From assembly GCA_030522415.1 (NCBI GenBank), contig CM060125.1, positions 27,793,167 to 27,857,166 on the forward strand: 64,000 nt of DNA, read 5' to 3'. This document shows, one piece after another, positions 1 to 11,971 of the stretch. The translations under genes were made by a program, and so were the position numbers. Origin of the DNA: Channallabes apus. Lineage: Eukaryota > Chordata > Actinopteri > Siluriformes > Clariidae. Every line of letters starts with the position of its first letter. The first letter of the stretch is position 1. The notes beneath the pieces were generated by a model. That model was given only the letters and a program-made list of their open reading frames with translations. It did no database searches and had not been told where the DNA came from.

Positions 1-111
1 TTACGATTGAGTAAGTATCATGATTTATATACTGTTGTATCCTTTTTTTCTTAGGAATCTACTACCACACATGGATTATAGGATTTTAGAGGAACTGCAA
101 CATTTTACCAC

Positions 112-345
112 CTCAAATGAAAACAGAAAATGTTGTTCGTCTTTCGGCTGCTCCTGTCGTTGGGTCACCACAGTGGAAGATTCGATCTGCACAACAACTT
201 GCCGCAGGTTTTATGTCGGATGCCCTTTCTGACACAACTCTCCCATTTTTATCCTGGCTTGGCACTGGCACTTCATCCAGTGGCTGGGGTTTGAGCACTG
301 GGTGGGAATTGAACCCACATGCCAGGTGCAAAACCAAATGTAAAT
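112..345. repeat. Interspersed repeat, SINE/LINE-tail type
   Basis: The segment containing TTCGGCTGCTCCTGTCGTTG, GGATGCCCTTTCTGAC and GAATTGAACCCACATGCC resembles a repeat common in fish genomes. It repeats at 7306-7539 as part of the duplication. Reading frames through it are not genes. Confidence 0.4.
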
Positions 346-371
346 ATGAATATAAATAAAAAATATATATA

Positions 372-605
372 CAGTGAAACCTCGGATTGCGAGGTTTCCG
401 CAAGACGAGCAAAGATTTTCTATAAATTTTGACTTGGAAAATGAAGTTTAACAAAGTTTAAAGTCTTTGTTTACGAGCACAGAGTATCATGTATCATGCA
501 TGCGCTTCTTGTTTTGACGCAGAGCGTCACGTGATCACAACTGAGCCAACGTTTTTTTGCGCTGCAGAATTGTGGGTAATCGTCTCCCCTGCTGGGTCTT
601 AGTAC
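372..605 (+). mobile_element. Tc1/mariner-like terminal fragment
   Basis: It begins TA|CAGTGAAACCTCGGATT, a typical TA-flanked transposon end, and runs to about CTGCTGGGTC. A related copy in opposite orientation lies at 61057-61293, sharing GCATGCGCTTCTT, CGTCACGT, CACAACTGAGCCAACG and GTAATCGTCTCCCCTGC. The second duplication copy is at 7566-7799. Confidence 0.65.
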
Positions 606-837
606 GCATCTCTTACTGGTATAATCAACATCCGTGCACGCATGTACTGTTTATTACAACACTGTAACCATGTGTGTGCGTGTAAAACATATTTTATTTT
701 TTGTCTGTATGCATGTGTGTACAGCGTGCATGTAAAGCAAAAGCAAGTAGAGAGGTTAAGGATCCATTTTCTCTCTGTATCAGCCTGCTCTTTGTGTCTG
801 TGTGCCCGCATGTCCTTGGACACCATTATCCCCCCCC

Positions 838-838
838 T

Positions 839-874
<36 letters not shown>

Positions 875-972
875 TCCTCCTATTTTCGCCTTCATAGACA
901 CACACACAGACACACACACACAGACTCCTCCTATTTTCGCCTTCATAGACACACACACAGACACACACACTC
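838..972. repeat. CA microsatellite with a twice-repeated 50-base unit
   Basis: A run of CA is followed by two copies of a unit starting AGACTCCTCCTATTTTCGCC and ending in CA-rich sequence. The same array is at 8032-8166. Open frames reading HTHTHT or VCVCVC here are artefacts. Confidence 0.9.
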
Positions 973-2149
973 TTTCTCTCTGCTCTACACAGAAACACTG
1001 CTCTGTCGCGATTCTTTTCAAAGGTAAAGTTCAGGTTAAATTGTTTTATTTTTACTTTACAGCAGTGATTCTGTTAGTATGTCGCTCAATCAAGTGTCAT
1101 TAGTGCTTTGACTTATGAGGGTTATGAAATACAAGCCATCTTCTGGAATGAATTATGCTCCTAATCTAAGGTTCTGTATATAAAAAAAAGGGGGCGTCAA
1201 TGTGGCAATATGGTATACCACAATAATTCATTAGTACTGTACGGTGTAGAGCCTCCTTTTGCGGCCAATACATTTCGTTTTGGGAAAGACAGATACAAGT
1301 CTGCACAGATCCGCGAACAAGACGCGCACCAACAATTTGTCCTCTTTTGTACTCAATATCACCCATAATGTTGTGTGCATTGCTATATTTTAAGCAAAAC
1401 TGTGCTATTACTCTGCTAATTAAACCTTCACACTCTTACTGGTGGAAAGTGCAATCAATGAAGATTGGCCATCAGGCTGGTCAAATTTAGCCATGAAACC
1501 TCCAACACTAAATTGGTCAGTGTTTCAGTTTCAATGTCCCACCTCTGTATATGTCGTATCGCTACAACATGAGTAATAATAGGAACTTCTTTCCTGGACA
1601 TTCATGCTGATATTTTAGACAAGGTCAACTCACACCAACCCATTGAGGATTATTTCCCCATAACAGTGTTTACACTTTTATGGATTTTTTTATAGCTCAA
1701 AAAGATAGCAGTTTTCAGCCTTGATTCCCTGTACTGCCTAGTTCTTTTTTTTTTCTCTCTTGTTTTTATTCCACCTCAGTGGTCTTCTGTCTGATTACGG
1801 AAGCGTGACTGTTTGCAAACTTTATTTCTGTGACTGTTCAGCAGAAGTTACAATCCTCTATCACTTCAGCTACCATAGAATGTTACTCCAGCTTTTACCT
1901 CTTTAACAGGTTCTGCCTAAATTCCGCGCACGTTTTGTATATTCAGTTAAAAAACATGGCAGAGGTGTATAAAAATGCTTTTCAGTCATTTACCAAAGCC
2001 GAAACAATCTCAGGTCTATCTTCTCACCCCCTGTCACCTCAATATCACTGAAATCAATTAGACCTCTTCTGCTGATACACCATGAGTCATTTCATCAGCT
2101 GTTTACTCAACCCTAGTTCACTAAGTTCTGGTCTGACTCAGAAGAAAGC
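973..2149. other. Duplicated stretch without recognised gene
   Basis: No coding or RNA gene is supported here. It is AT-rich sequence with a poly-T run near 1745. The part up to about 1380 may still be interior of the transposon-like repeat that starts at 372. It recurs at 8167-9343. Confidence 0.5.
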
Positions 2150-2157
2150 AGTGCATT

Positions 2158-3126
2158 GTGAGGGTTGCCCACTAGAGGGCAGTGTTTTTTAGTTGTAGCT
2201 CTGTTCCTAGACTCAGTTTCCCAGAAGCCTCCTCAGTCAGGTGACGTGGTGAGCACCTGAACTGAGGAGGCTCATTAGCATTGTTATAAATACCTGTTTG
2301 TTCTGGGAAACTGGGTCGAGCATTAATTTCTGTTATGTGGGTTTTGTTTCCTTGTTTTAGTTTGGTTTCTTTATAGTTGGCATTTAGTTTCTGGAGCTCT
2401 TTAAGTTTGTATTTGCTTTGATTTAGTTTATGTCTCTTTGTCTCTGTCTCTCCTAGCAGGATTAGCCTCTAGGATAATTAGCCTTTTGTGTTTACCCTTT
2501 TGTGTAAGTAACCCCCATTGCATGTTTAGCTAGTAGTCTGTTTAAATACTAATGAGGGTGATACTAACATGTTTAGATCTTAGTCTGTCTAGTCTTTGAG
2601 TCTGTCTAGTCTCCTTGTCTGCTTAGCTCTTAGTCTGTTTAGGTACTAACATCTTTAGCCACTAACCTTTAGAGTTCTTAGTCTGTTTCATACCTAGTCT
2701 GCTGTGTACCTTGTCTGTTCATTCCCTTGGCTCTCAGGCTACTGGCCTGTGTAGCCATTAGTCTGATTAGCTATGAGCTAGCTTAGCAGCTAATGTGCAG
2801 CTCAGCCAGTAGACCTAGCCAAGCCTGTCTTGTTTGTTTATCCCTTGCATGTATAGTCCCTTGTGTTTAGTCCTCTAGGCTGTTTAGTATGTCTTGTCTC
2901 GTCCAGTTTGGATCCCCATGTCTGTATTGTGTATTAGTTGTGCAACACCTAGTCTGATGTCTAAGTGTTTATGAGTTCTGTTTCTTATGCTCCAAGTTTA
3001 AGCCAACTTCCTTAGTTCATGTTTTGTTTGTTCTATCATTAAAGACTCTTTTGTTTCACTGCATCCCCTCTGCATCTATGCCTCAACACCAAGCCCGCAG
3101 TCCAACATCATAACAGAACGTGACAT
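2158..3126 (+). mobile_element. Candidate solo LTR or LTR-like element with a hairpin near its start
   Basis: The block starts TGTGAGGGTTGCCC and ends AACAGAACGTGACA, giving possible TG...CA termini. It has a TATA-like TATAAATACC at 2285 and an ATTAAA polyadenylation-like signal at about 3039. A nested inverted repeat occupies 2214-2313. Between lies a degenerate array of TTAGTCTGT-like words. No flanking target duplication was seen, so the LTR call is an inference. The second copy is at 9352-10320. Confidence 0.4.
2214..2313. repeat. Nested inverted repeat (hairpin)
   Basis: CAGTTTCCCAG at 2214 pairs with CTGGGAAACTG at 2303. AGCCTCCTCAGTCAGGTG pairs with CACCTGAACTGAGGAGGCT at 2254, allowing one bulged base. 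The same structure is at 9408-9507. Confidence 0.85.
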
Positions 3127-3490
3127 GTATGACAAACAAAAATAATTGTCATAGTAAATCAGCTAAAATTAAACACTTGTATAGTCTTTAAAACATTCAC
3201 ATGAAACAGGTGTTCATTTAAAGGCAGCATCAAAATAATATTCAGCTAAATAATGTTCTTATTTTTTTTTATTTTAAAGACTTTAGTTTCATTACCATGC
3301 TTTAATTACTATATAGTAACTTTACAAGTATGTAAAGTAGGCTACTTAACCCAGCTTATGCAAAAAGAGCTAACATTTCTCTTTACTTTTCATTTTCCCC
3401 CTTATTCTTTTCCTAAATTACTTATATAGTTTATCTATCTCTTCATTCAGTTATCTAGTTAGCTTTTTAACTCACTTGGTTAATATTAAA

Positions 3491-3800
3491 CAGCACGGTG
3501 GCTTAGTGGTTAGCACTGTCTACAGTAGCACCTCCAGGTTCTGGGTTCGATTCCCACCTTGTATCTGTGTGCATGAAGTTTGTATGTTCTAAGTTTACTT
3601 CCACAGTCCAAAGACACGCAGATTAGGCTAACTGGCATTCACAAATTACCAGTAGTGTGTGTGTGTGCCCTGTGATGGAATGCCACCCTGTCCATGGTGT
3701 ATCCCGCCTCATGCCCTAAGTCTCCTGGGATAGGCACCAGGCCCTCCATGACCCTGAATACAGGGTAAAGCGGTACAGACCATGAGTGACTGAGTGAGTG
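3491..3800 (+). mobile_element. tRNA-headed V-SINE (Mermaid/DANA type), old copy
   Basis: It has a pol III head with GGTTCGATTCC (B box), a degraded V-SINE core (TCCACAGTCCAAAGACACGC), an L2-like 3' part (CCTGGGATAGGCACCAGG) and a GAGTGACTGAGTGAGTG tail. It is diverged from the other copies and recurs at 10685-10994 inside the duplication. Confidence 0.8.
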
Positions 3801-4777
3801 TTTAATGTCATACACAAAGTCTCCTCTAATCATTACAGAATCCTGAAGCAAATTAGCAAAGTCCTTAAAAACTATTTTCCTAATAATTTAGTCAGTGCTT
3901 GTTGATGTACATGGAAAGATACAATTATTTTAAATAATGTTTTTAAACTGTTGACCTCTGCTGTTTGTCCATTGAATATCACATTTCTGCAGTAGCAGAC
4001 AGACTGCAAGCCTTAGAGAAAAGCTCGCACTCCGACGGTACAAACGAGGTGCCCCAACACCTGTCAGTGCATTTAACGCTCAGCTTGGCTAATGAGACAC
4101 GAGAGAGAGAAGGAGAGAGAGAGAGACAAGGAGAGCGCTGTCCATCTTTGTGCCCTAGCATCCACCTTTGCAGCTACCCAAGGGGCAACAGGGAAGAGAA
4201 TGATGTGTGTGTCTGAATGTTTTCATCCTGCTGTGACCAGGCAATGAGCAGAGAGATGGCACGCGTGTTTGCTAGACAGATGAGAAAAGTAGACTGGAAG
4301 CTGAAATGCGTGAGAGATCGAAAGAGAGAGAGAGAGAGAGGTGTGTGTGTGGACAGCATGCAAAACAGTTGCAGTACAATGTCCTTCGGTTCAGACAGGA
4401 ATAGATCTCGGGAAAAACAGACAACCCACTCTTAGCTTCCTATTCCAAACATCGCTCTTTTAAGCATCTTAACCTCAGTGGCGTAAACCATGACTTGTAT
4501 TCACTGTAGCACTTGTTTTATCCATCTAGCCTCATGATGGGTTGTAATAAAGAAAACGTGCAGAAACAACGACAGGTGGCAATAAGGAATTTGCAGAGGA
4601 AAGGAGCAAAACAGAAAGGTATAAATCTGGTTAGAATGGACCCGAAGTTCTGATTGGCTTTAGGATCTATCACACTACTCAACACACACAATATTGCCAT
4701 TATGGATACTTAAAAAAAACAATAACAACCTGTTTCCTTTAATACGTACTAACATTGTCTAAGATGTCTACTGGTAT

Positions 4778-4841
4778 ACTATATTGCCAAAAGTATTCAC
4801 TTGCTTGCCTTCACATTGAGTAAATCCGATTCTTAATTCAT
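4778..4841 (+). mobile_element. Left end of a Tc1-like MITE, cut by a SINE
   Basis: ACTATATTGCCAAAAGTATTC is a familiar fish Tc1-family end. In this copy the right half is missing. In the downstream copy (from 11972) the element resumes after the SINE with GGGGTTTAATCTGATG. Confidence 0.7.
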
Positions 4842-5153
4842 TCATTCATCTTCTATCCTATGTTCAGGGTCGCGGGGGACCTGGAGCCTATCCCAGGAGA
4901 CTTCGGGCACTAGGCGGGGTACACACTGGACAGGGTGCCAATCCATCGCAGGGCACACACACATACACACACTCACACACCCAATCACACACTACGGGCA
5001 ATTTAGGAACGCCAATTAGCCTAACCTGCATATCTTTGGACTGTGGGAGGAAACCGGAGTACCCGGAGGAAACCCACCAAGCACGGGGAGAACATGCAAA
5101 CTCCATGCACACAGAGACGGGAATCGAGCCTGGCCGGGGAATCGAACCCAGAC
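4842..5153 (-). mobile_element. V-SINE, hybrid copy at the duplication junction
   Basis: Up to 4924 it equals the SINE at 12036; beyond that it follows the SINE consensus (CAGGGTGCCAATCC and on), which the downstream copy lacks. It stops at CGAACCCAGAC without a pol III head. Its left flank CCGATTCTTAATTCAT is not repeated on its right, as expected if two different SINEs were recombined. Confidence 0.85.
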
Positions 5154-5784
5154 ATTAGACCAAATATTGTCAATTATTTGGTTATTAGAGGTGGACACAT
5201 AAACCTGACAAGTAGAACAAAATAAACAATTTTCTTGCAGTAATGTTAAACAAATAATGCAATTCTATGTATAATGGTCGATTATACAGTACTTCAGCAA
5301 TATCACACGAGAGCCAGTGCTGTTGATCTGATTATCAGGATGGCTTTACAGCTCTGATACATATAGTTAAACATGCTGTTATACACTATATCAGCACTCA
5401 TAGAATGCCACTCACCCAATCAGGTTACTTGTTCAGAACTAACTGTTGTAAATGTAATGTAGCAAAAATATAGATATACTTTACAAACAAAATAAGTCTT
5501 TTTGGCAAAATAAAATTCATTTGGACACTGTGAATAATATTGCAATTATTAAACAGATGTGAATGTGCAGACTGGGTGTTTCTTTTTCATTCATTATTAT
5601 AGTTATATACACTACGAAGTTTTTACAGAGCAGAAGTAGCAGACACATCTCAATATCAACTGTTCAAAGGAGATTAATGCATTTTTTGGATGCCTTCAGC
5701 AAAACTTTACAATGTAGATAGAAATAAAAATCAGGAACCATCATGGAGTTATAAAGTGTTCTAAAACTTTTGAACGGTAATGTG

Positions 5785-5850
<66 letters not shown>

Positions 5851-7194
5851 TTTTATGAAGTTACTACATACATTATATAATTTTATTTCAATACCACAAC
5901 ATACAGTATGTAGGCGTTAATATAATTAATTAACATAAATTTTTGTTTCTGTATAAAGTTACGTTCTTTCAAAACGTTCTTTCTATTTCTTTATGGCAAC
6001 CTTATGAATTTGTATTATTAATATGCAATTAAGCATTAATTTGAACTTGTTCAAGCTGAATTCTCGAGAAAAATACGAATCTAGCTATAAATAAGGCTTT
6101 TCACATGAGGATGAAGCTTTATTTGTTTACTTGATAAAAAAATTATTCATGTAAAAAATTATTAACATCACATTTTTTATTAGTATTATTTTACTTATAC
6201 TTTTTATTTATATATAATGTCTACCAAAAAGAGTATCTTCATTTGCAGATTCTCAGATTTGCTGAACTCAGATTCAATAAAATACTTATTTGACCTCTCT
6301 ATTAATTTTTCTTCCTTGGATCCAGGGCAACTTTGGTCCGCTGCTTTGCTTTCACCATGTCTACCTAAATGGGGAGGGAGTTCTTGCAAATTAGACACAT
6401 AAGACGGTTAGGAGTTACTGTATGAAATAGAAATGATGGATGTAAAATACATCCATGCAGCTGCAGCTGATTGAGTCTTTGCGCTTAAATGTCATACTTT
6501 TACTGAGGTGTGAATCATCAATGTTGTGAATTTTATTTAATATTTTATTTGTTATAGTATCTAGTAAACACTAGAAGGAGATACTGTATGTACATGGAAA
6601 ATCCCTGAACTTTGTGTCCTTATTGACATTAATTGAATCACCAATATCTAAAACTTTTTTTTTCCTAACCAAAGGACACACTCTGGTGTCAGAGCGAGTT
6701 GTGTTTGTATTAGAGAGATAAACATGGCGAACACCGCCGTGCCTGTCCATATTTAAATTCTGTTCCTCTGAACATTGACATTAACCTTCAGCTGTATAAA
6801 TACAGTGCAGGTAAATATTTTATCACGCCAATGATAAGGCAGTACCGATTGTACAGAATGTCATTGAAACCGAGCAGTTTGATGATTGACTGTTCTTTGC
6901 CCATGAGCATCAATCATAACGGAAATAGTCAAGACTCAGGTAGTTGATTATTAATGTTGCGTTTGGTCCGGCCAGCCGGATGTTTTTCTCTCTTGCCGTC
7001 AGTAATACAATCTCGGTCCTTCCTGTTCCTGTGCAGTTGAAATGTATATTGATATTAGCAACATTTTCAAGGACCTTATTAAAAAAAAGTGTGTGTTTGT
7101 TTGTTTTGTTCTCAATGATAAGTAGTGATGGATATCACCAGGGACCATATTATCATGATATTATCAATATACCTAGGTACCAATTCGATTTATA
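5154..7194. other. Single-copy part of the duplication unit, no gene recognised
   Basis: AT-rich sequence with a (TA)n tract at about 5787-5845. Words such as ATCAGCACTC near 5390 recall a palindromic repeat family seen at 41.5 kb. The 7126-7220 stretch resembles a decayed hAT-type end (GGATATCACCAGGGACC). Nothing coding is supported. Confidence 0.5.
5787..5845. repeat. (TA)n microsatellite
   Basis: About 29 TA dinucleotides in a row. Confidence 0.95.
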
Positions 7195-8032
7195 TTACGA
7201 TTGAGTAAGTATCATGATTTATATACTGTTGTATCCTTTTTTTCTTAGGAATCTACTACCACACATGGATTATAGGATTTTAGAGGAACTGCAACATTTT
7301 ACCACCTCAAATGAAAACAGAAAATGTTGTTCGTCTTTCGGCTGCTCCTGTCGTTGGGTCACCACAGTGGAAGATTCGATCTGCACAACAACTTGCCGCA
7401 GGTTTTATGTCGGATGCCCTTTCTGACACAACTCTCCCATTTTTATCCTGGCTTGGCACTGGCACTTCATCCAGTGGCTGGGGTTTGAGCACTGGGTGGG
7501 AATTGAACCCACATGCCAGGTGCAAAACCAAATGTAAATATGAATATAAATAAAAAATATATATACAGTGAAACCTCGGATTGCGAGGTTTCCGCAAGAC
7601 GAGCAAAGATTTTCTATAAATTTTGACTTGGAAAATGAAGTTTAACAAAGTTTAAAGTCTTTGTTTACGAGCACAGAGTATCATGTATCATGCATGCGCT
7701 TCTTGTTTTGACGCAGAGCGTCACGTGATCACAACTGAGCCAACGTTTTTTTGCGCTGCAGAATTGTGGGTAATCGTCTCCCCTGCTGGGTCTTAGTACG
7801 CATCTCTTACTGGTATAATCAACATCCGTGCACGCATGTACTGTTTATTACAACACTGTAACCATGTGTGTGCGTGTAAAACATATTTTATTTTTTGTCT
7901 GTATGCATGTGTGTACAGCGTGCATGTAAAGCAAAAGCAAGTAGAGAGGTTAAGGATCCATTTTCTCTCTGTATCAGCCTGCTCTTTGTGTCTGTGTGCC
8001 CGCATGTCCTTGGACACCATTATCCCCCCCCT

Positions 8033-8068
<36 letters not shown>

Positions 8069-9351
8069 TCCTCCTATTTTCGCCTTCATAGACACACACA
8101 CAGACACACACACACAGACTCCTCCTATTTTCGCCTTCATAGACACACACACAGACACACACACTCTTTCTCTCTGCTCTACACAGAAACACTGCTCTGT
8201 CGCGATTCTTTTCAAAGGTAAAGTTCAGGTTAAATTGTTTTATTTTTACTTTACAGCAGTGATTCTGTTAGTATGTCGCTCAATCAAGTGTCATTAGTGC
8301 TTTGACTTATGAGGGTTATGAAATACAAGCCATCTTCTGGAATGAATTATGCTCCTAATCTAAGGTTCTGTATATAAAAAAAAGGGGGCGTCAATGTGGC
8401 AATATGGTATACCACAATAATTCATTAGTACTGTACGGTGTAGAGCCTCCTTTTGCGGCCAATACATTTCGTTTTGGGAAAGACAGATACAAGTCTGCAC
8501 AGATCCGCGAACAAGACGCGCACCAACAATTTGTCCTCTTTTGTACTCAATATCACCCATAATGTTGTGTGCATTGCTATATTTTAAGCAAAACTGTGCT
8601 ATTACTCTGCTAATTAAACCTTCACACTCTTACTGGTGGAAAGTGCAATCAATGAAGATTGGCCATCAGGCTGGTCAAATTTAGCCATGAAACCTCCAAC
8701 ACTAAATTGGTCAGTGTTTCAGTTTCAATGTCCCACCTCTGTATATGTCGTATCGCTACAACATGAGTAATAATAGGAACTTCTTTCCTGGACATTCATG
8801 CTGATATTTTAGACAAGGTCAACTCACACCAACCCATTGAGGATTATTTCCCCATAACAGTGTTTACACTTTTATGGATTTTTTTATAGCTCAAAAAGAT
8901 AGCAGTTTTCAGCCTTGATTCCCTGTACTGCCTAGTTCTTTTTTTTTTCTCTCTTGTTTTTATTCCACCTCAGTGGTCTTCTGTCTGATTACGGAAGCGT
9001 GACTGTTTGCAAACTTTATTTCTGTGACTGTTCAGCAGAAGTTACAATCCTCTATCACTTCAGCTACCATAGAATGTTACTCCAGCTTTTACCTCTTTAA
9101 CAGGTTCTGCCTAAATTCCGCGCACGTTTTGTATATTCAGTTAAAAAACATGGCAGAGGTGTATAAAAATGCTTTTCAGTCATTTACCAAAGCCGAAACA
9201 ATCTCAGGTCTATCTTCTCACCCCCTGTCACCTCAATATCACTGAAATCAATTAGACCTCTTCTGCTGATACACCATGAGTCATTTCATCAGCTGTTTAC
9301 TCAACCCTAGTTCACTAAGTTCTGGTCTGACTCAGAAGAAAGCAGTGCATT

Positions 9352-10320
9352 GTGAGGGTTGCCCACTAGAGGGCAGTGTTTTTTAGTTGTAGCTCTGTTC
9401 CTAGACTCAGTTTCCCAGAAGCCTCCTCAGTCAGGTGACGTGGTGAGCACCTGAACTGAGGAGGCTCATTAGCATTGTTATAAATACCTGTTTGTTCTGG
9501 GAAACTGGGTCGAGCATTAATTTCTGTTATGTGGGTTTTGTTTCCTTGTTTTAGTTTGGTTTCTTTATAGTTGGCATTTAGTTTCTGGAGCTCTTTAAGT
9601 TTGTATTTGCTTTGATTTAGTTTATGTCTCTTTGTCTCTGTCTCTCCTAGCAGGATTAGCCTCTAGGATAATTAGCCTTTTGTGTTTACCCTTTTGTGTA
9701 AGTAACCCCCATTGCATGTTTAGCTAGTAGTCTGTTTAAATACTAATGAGGGTGATACTAACATGTTTAGATCTTAGTCTGTCTAGTCTTTGAGTCTGTC
9801 TAGTCTCCTTGTCTGCTTAGCTCTTAGTCTGTTTAGGTACTAACATCTTTAGCCACTAACCTTTAGAGTTCTTAGTCTGTTTCATACCTAGTCTGCTGTG
9901 TACCTTGTCTGTTCATTCCCTTGGCTCTCAGGCTACTGGCCTGTGTAGCCATTAGTCTGATTAGCTATGAGCTAGCTTAGCAGCTAATGTGCAGCTCAGC
10001 CAGTAGACCTAGCCAAGCCTGTCTTGTTTGTTTATCCCTTGCATGTATAGTCCCTTGTGTTTAGTCCTCTAGGCTGTTTAGTATGTCTTGTCTCGTCCAG
10101 TTTGGATCCCCATGTCTGTATTGTGTATTAGTTGTGCAACACCTAGTCTGATGTCTAAGTGTTTATGAGTTCTGTTTCTTATGCTCCAAGTTTAAGCCAA
10201 CTTCCTTAGTTCATGTTTTGTTTGTTCTATCATTAAAGACTCTTTTGTTTCACTGCATCCCCTCTGCATCTATGCCTCAACACCAAGCCCGCAGTCCAAC
10301 ATCATAACAGAACGTGACAT
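9352..10320 (+). mobile_element. Candidate solo LTR, duplicated copy
   Basis: Identical partner of 2158-3126 by the 7194-base offset, with the same TATA-like site and hairpin. Confidence 0.4.
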
Positions 10321-10684
10321 GTATGACAAACAAAAATAATTGTCATAGTAAATCAGCTAAAATTAAACACTTGTATAGTCTTTAAAACATTCACATGAAA
10401 CAGGTGTTCATTTAAAGGCAGCATCAAAATAATATTCAGCTAAATAATGTTCTTATTTTTTTTTATTTTAAAGACTTTAGTTTCATTACCATGCTTTAAT
10501 TACTATATAGTAACTTTACAAGTATGTAAAGTAGGCTACTTAACCCAGCTTATGCAAAAAGAGCTAACATTTCTCTTTACTTTTCATTTTCCCCCTTATT
10601 CTTTTCCTAAATTACTTATATAGTTTATCTATCTCTTCATTCAGTTATCTAGTTAGCTTTTTAACTCACTTGGTTAATATTAAA

Positions 10685-10994
10685 CAGCACGGTGGCTTAG
10701 TGGTTAGCACTGTCTACAGTAGCACCTCCAGGTTCTGGGTTCGATTCCCACCTTGTATCTGTGTGCATGAAGTTTGTATGTTCTAAGTTTACTTCCACAG
10801 TCCAAAGACACGCAGATTAGGCTAACTGGCATTCACAAATTACCAGTAGTGTGTGTGTGTGCCCTGTGATGGAATGCCACCCTGTCCATGGTGTATCCCG
10901 CCTCATGCCCTAAGTCTCCTGGGATAGGCACCAGGCCCTCCATGACCCTGAATACAGGGTAAAGCGGTACAGACCATGAGTGACTGAGTGAGTG
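10685..10994 (+). mobile_element. V-SINE, duplicated copy of the element at 3491
   Basis: Identical partner of 3491-3800 within the duplication. Confidence 0.8.
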
Positions 10995-11971
10995 TTTAAT
11001 GTCATACACAAAGTCTCCTCTAATCATTACAGAATCCTGAAGCAAATTAGCAAAGTCCTTAAAAACTATTTTCCTAATAATTTAGTCAGTGCTTGTTGAT
11101 GTACATGGAAAGATACAATTATTTTAAATAATGTTTTTAAACTGTTGACCTCTGCTGTTTGTCCATTGAATATCACATTTCTGCAGTAGCAGACAGACTG
11201 CAAGCCTTAGAGAAAAGCTCGCACTCCGACGGTACAAACGAGGTGCCCCAACACCTGTCAGTGCATTTAACGCTCAGCTTGGCTAATGAGACACGAGAGA
11301 GAGAAGGAGAGAGAGAGAGACAAGGAGAGCGCTGTCCATCTTTGTGCCCTAGCATCCACCTTTGCAGCTACCCAAGGGGCAACAGGGAAGAGAATGATGT
11401 GTGTGTCTGAATGTTTTCATCCTGCTGTGACCAGGCAATGAGCAGAGAGATGGCACGCGTGTTTGCTAGACAGATGAGAAAAGTAGACTGGAAGCTGAAA
11501 TGCGTGAGAGATCGAAAGAGAGAGAGAGAGAGAGGTGTGTGTGTGGACAGCATGCAAAACAGTTGCAGTACAATGTCCTTCGGTTCAGACAGGAATAGAT
11601 CTCGGGAAAAACAGACAACCCACTCTTAGCTTCCTATTCCAAACATCGCTCTTTTAAGCATCTTAACCTCAGTGGCGTAAACCATGACTTGTATTCACTG
11701 TAGCACTTGTTTTATCCATCTAGCCTCATGATGGGTTGTAATAAAGAAAACGTGCAGAAACAACGACAGGTGGCAATAAGGAATTTGCAGAGGAAAGGAG
11801 CAAAACAGAAAGGTATAAATCTGGTTAGAATGGACCCGAAGTTCTGATTGGCTTTAGGATCTATCACACTACTCAACACACACAATATTGCCATTATGGA
11901 TACTTAAAAAAAACAATAACAACCTGTTTCCTTTAATACGTACTAACATTGTCTAAGATGTCTACTGGTAT

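Larger units (their letters stand above)
1..4934 (+). repeat. Upstream copy of a 4.9 kb direct duplication
   Basis: This segment recurs at 7195-12128 with a constant offset of 7194 bases. Every landmark I compared (CA tracts, poly-T runs, the SINE at 3491, the hairpin at 2214) is preserved in length. The first difference is A at 4925 against C at 12119; after 4933 the copies diverge. It contains only repeats and no host coding sequence I recognise. The left edge of the duplication is not visible because the window starts inside it. Confidence 0.97.

Noticed and set aside
599..1103. Open frames of 100-150 codons rich in His-Thr or Cys-Val on both strands
   Set aside because: They read through CA microsatellites and a transposon-like repeat, and there is no protein family resemblance. 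The same holds for the copies near 7793-8297.
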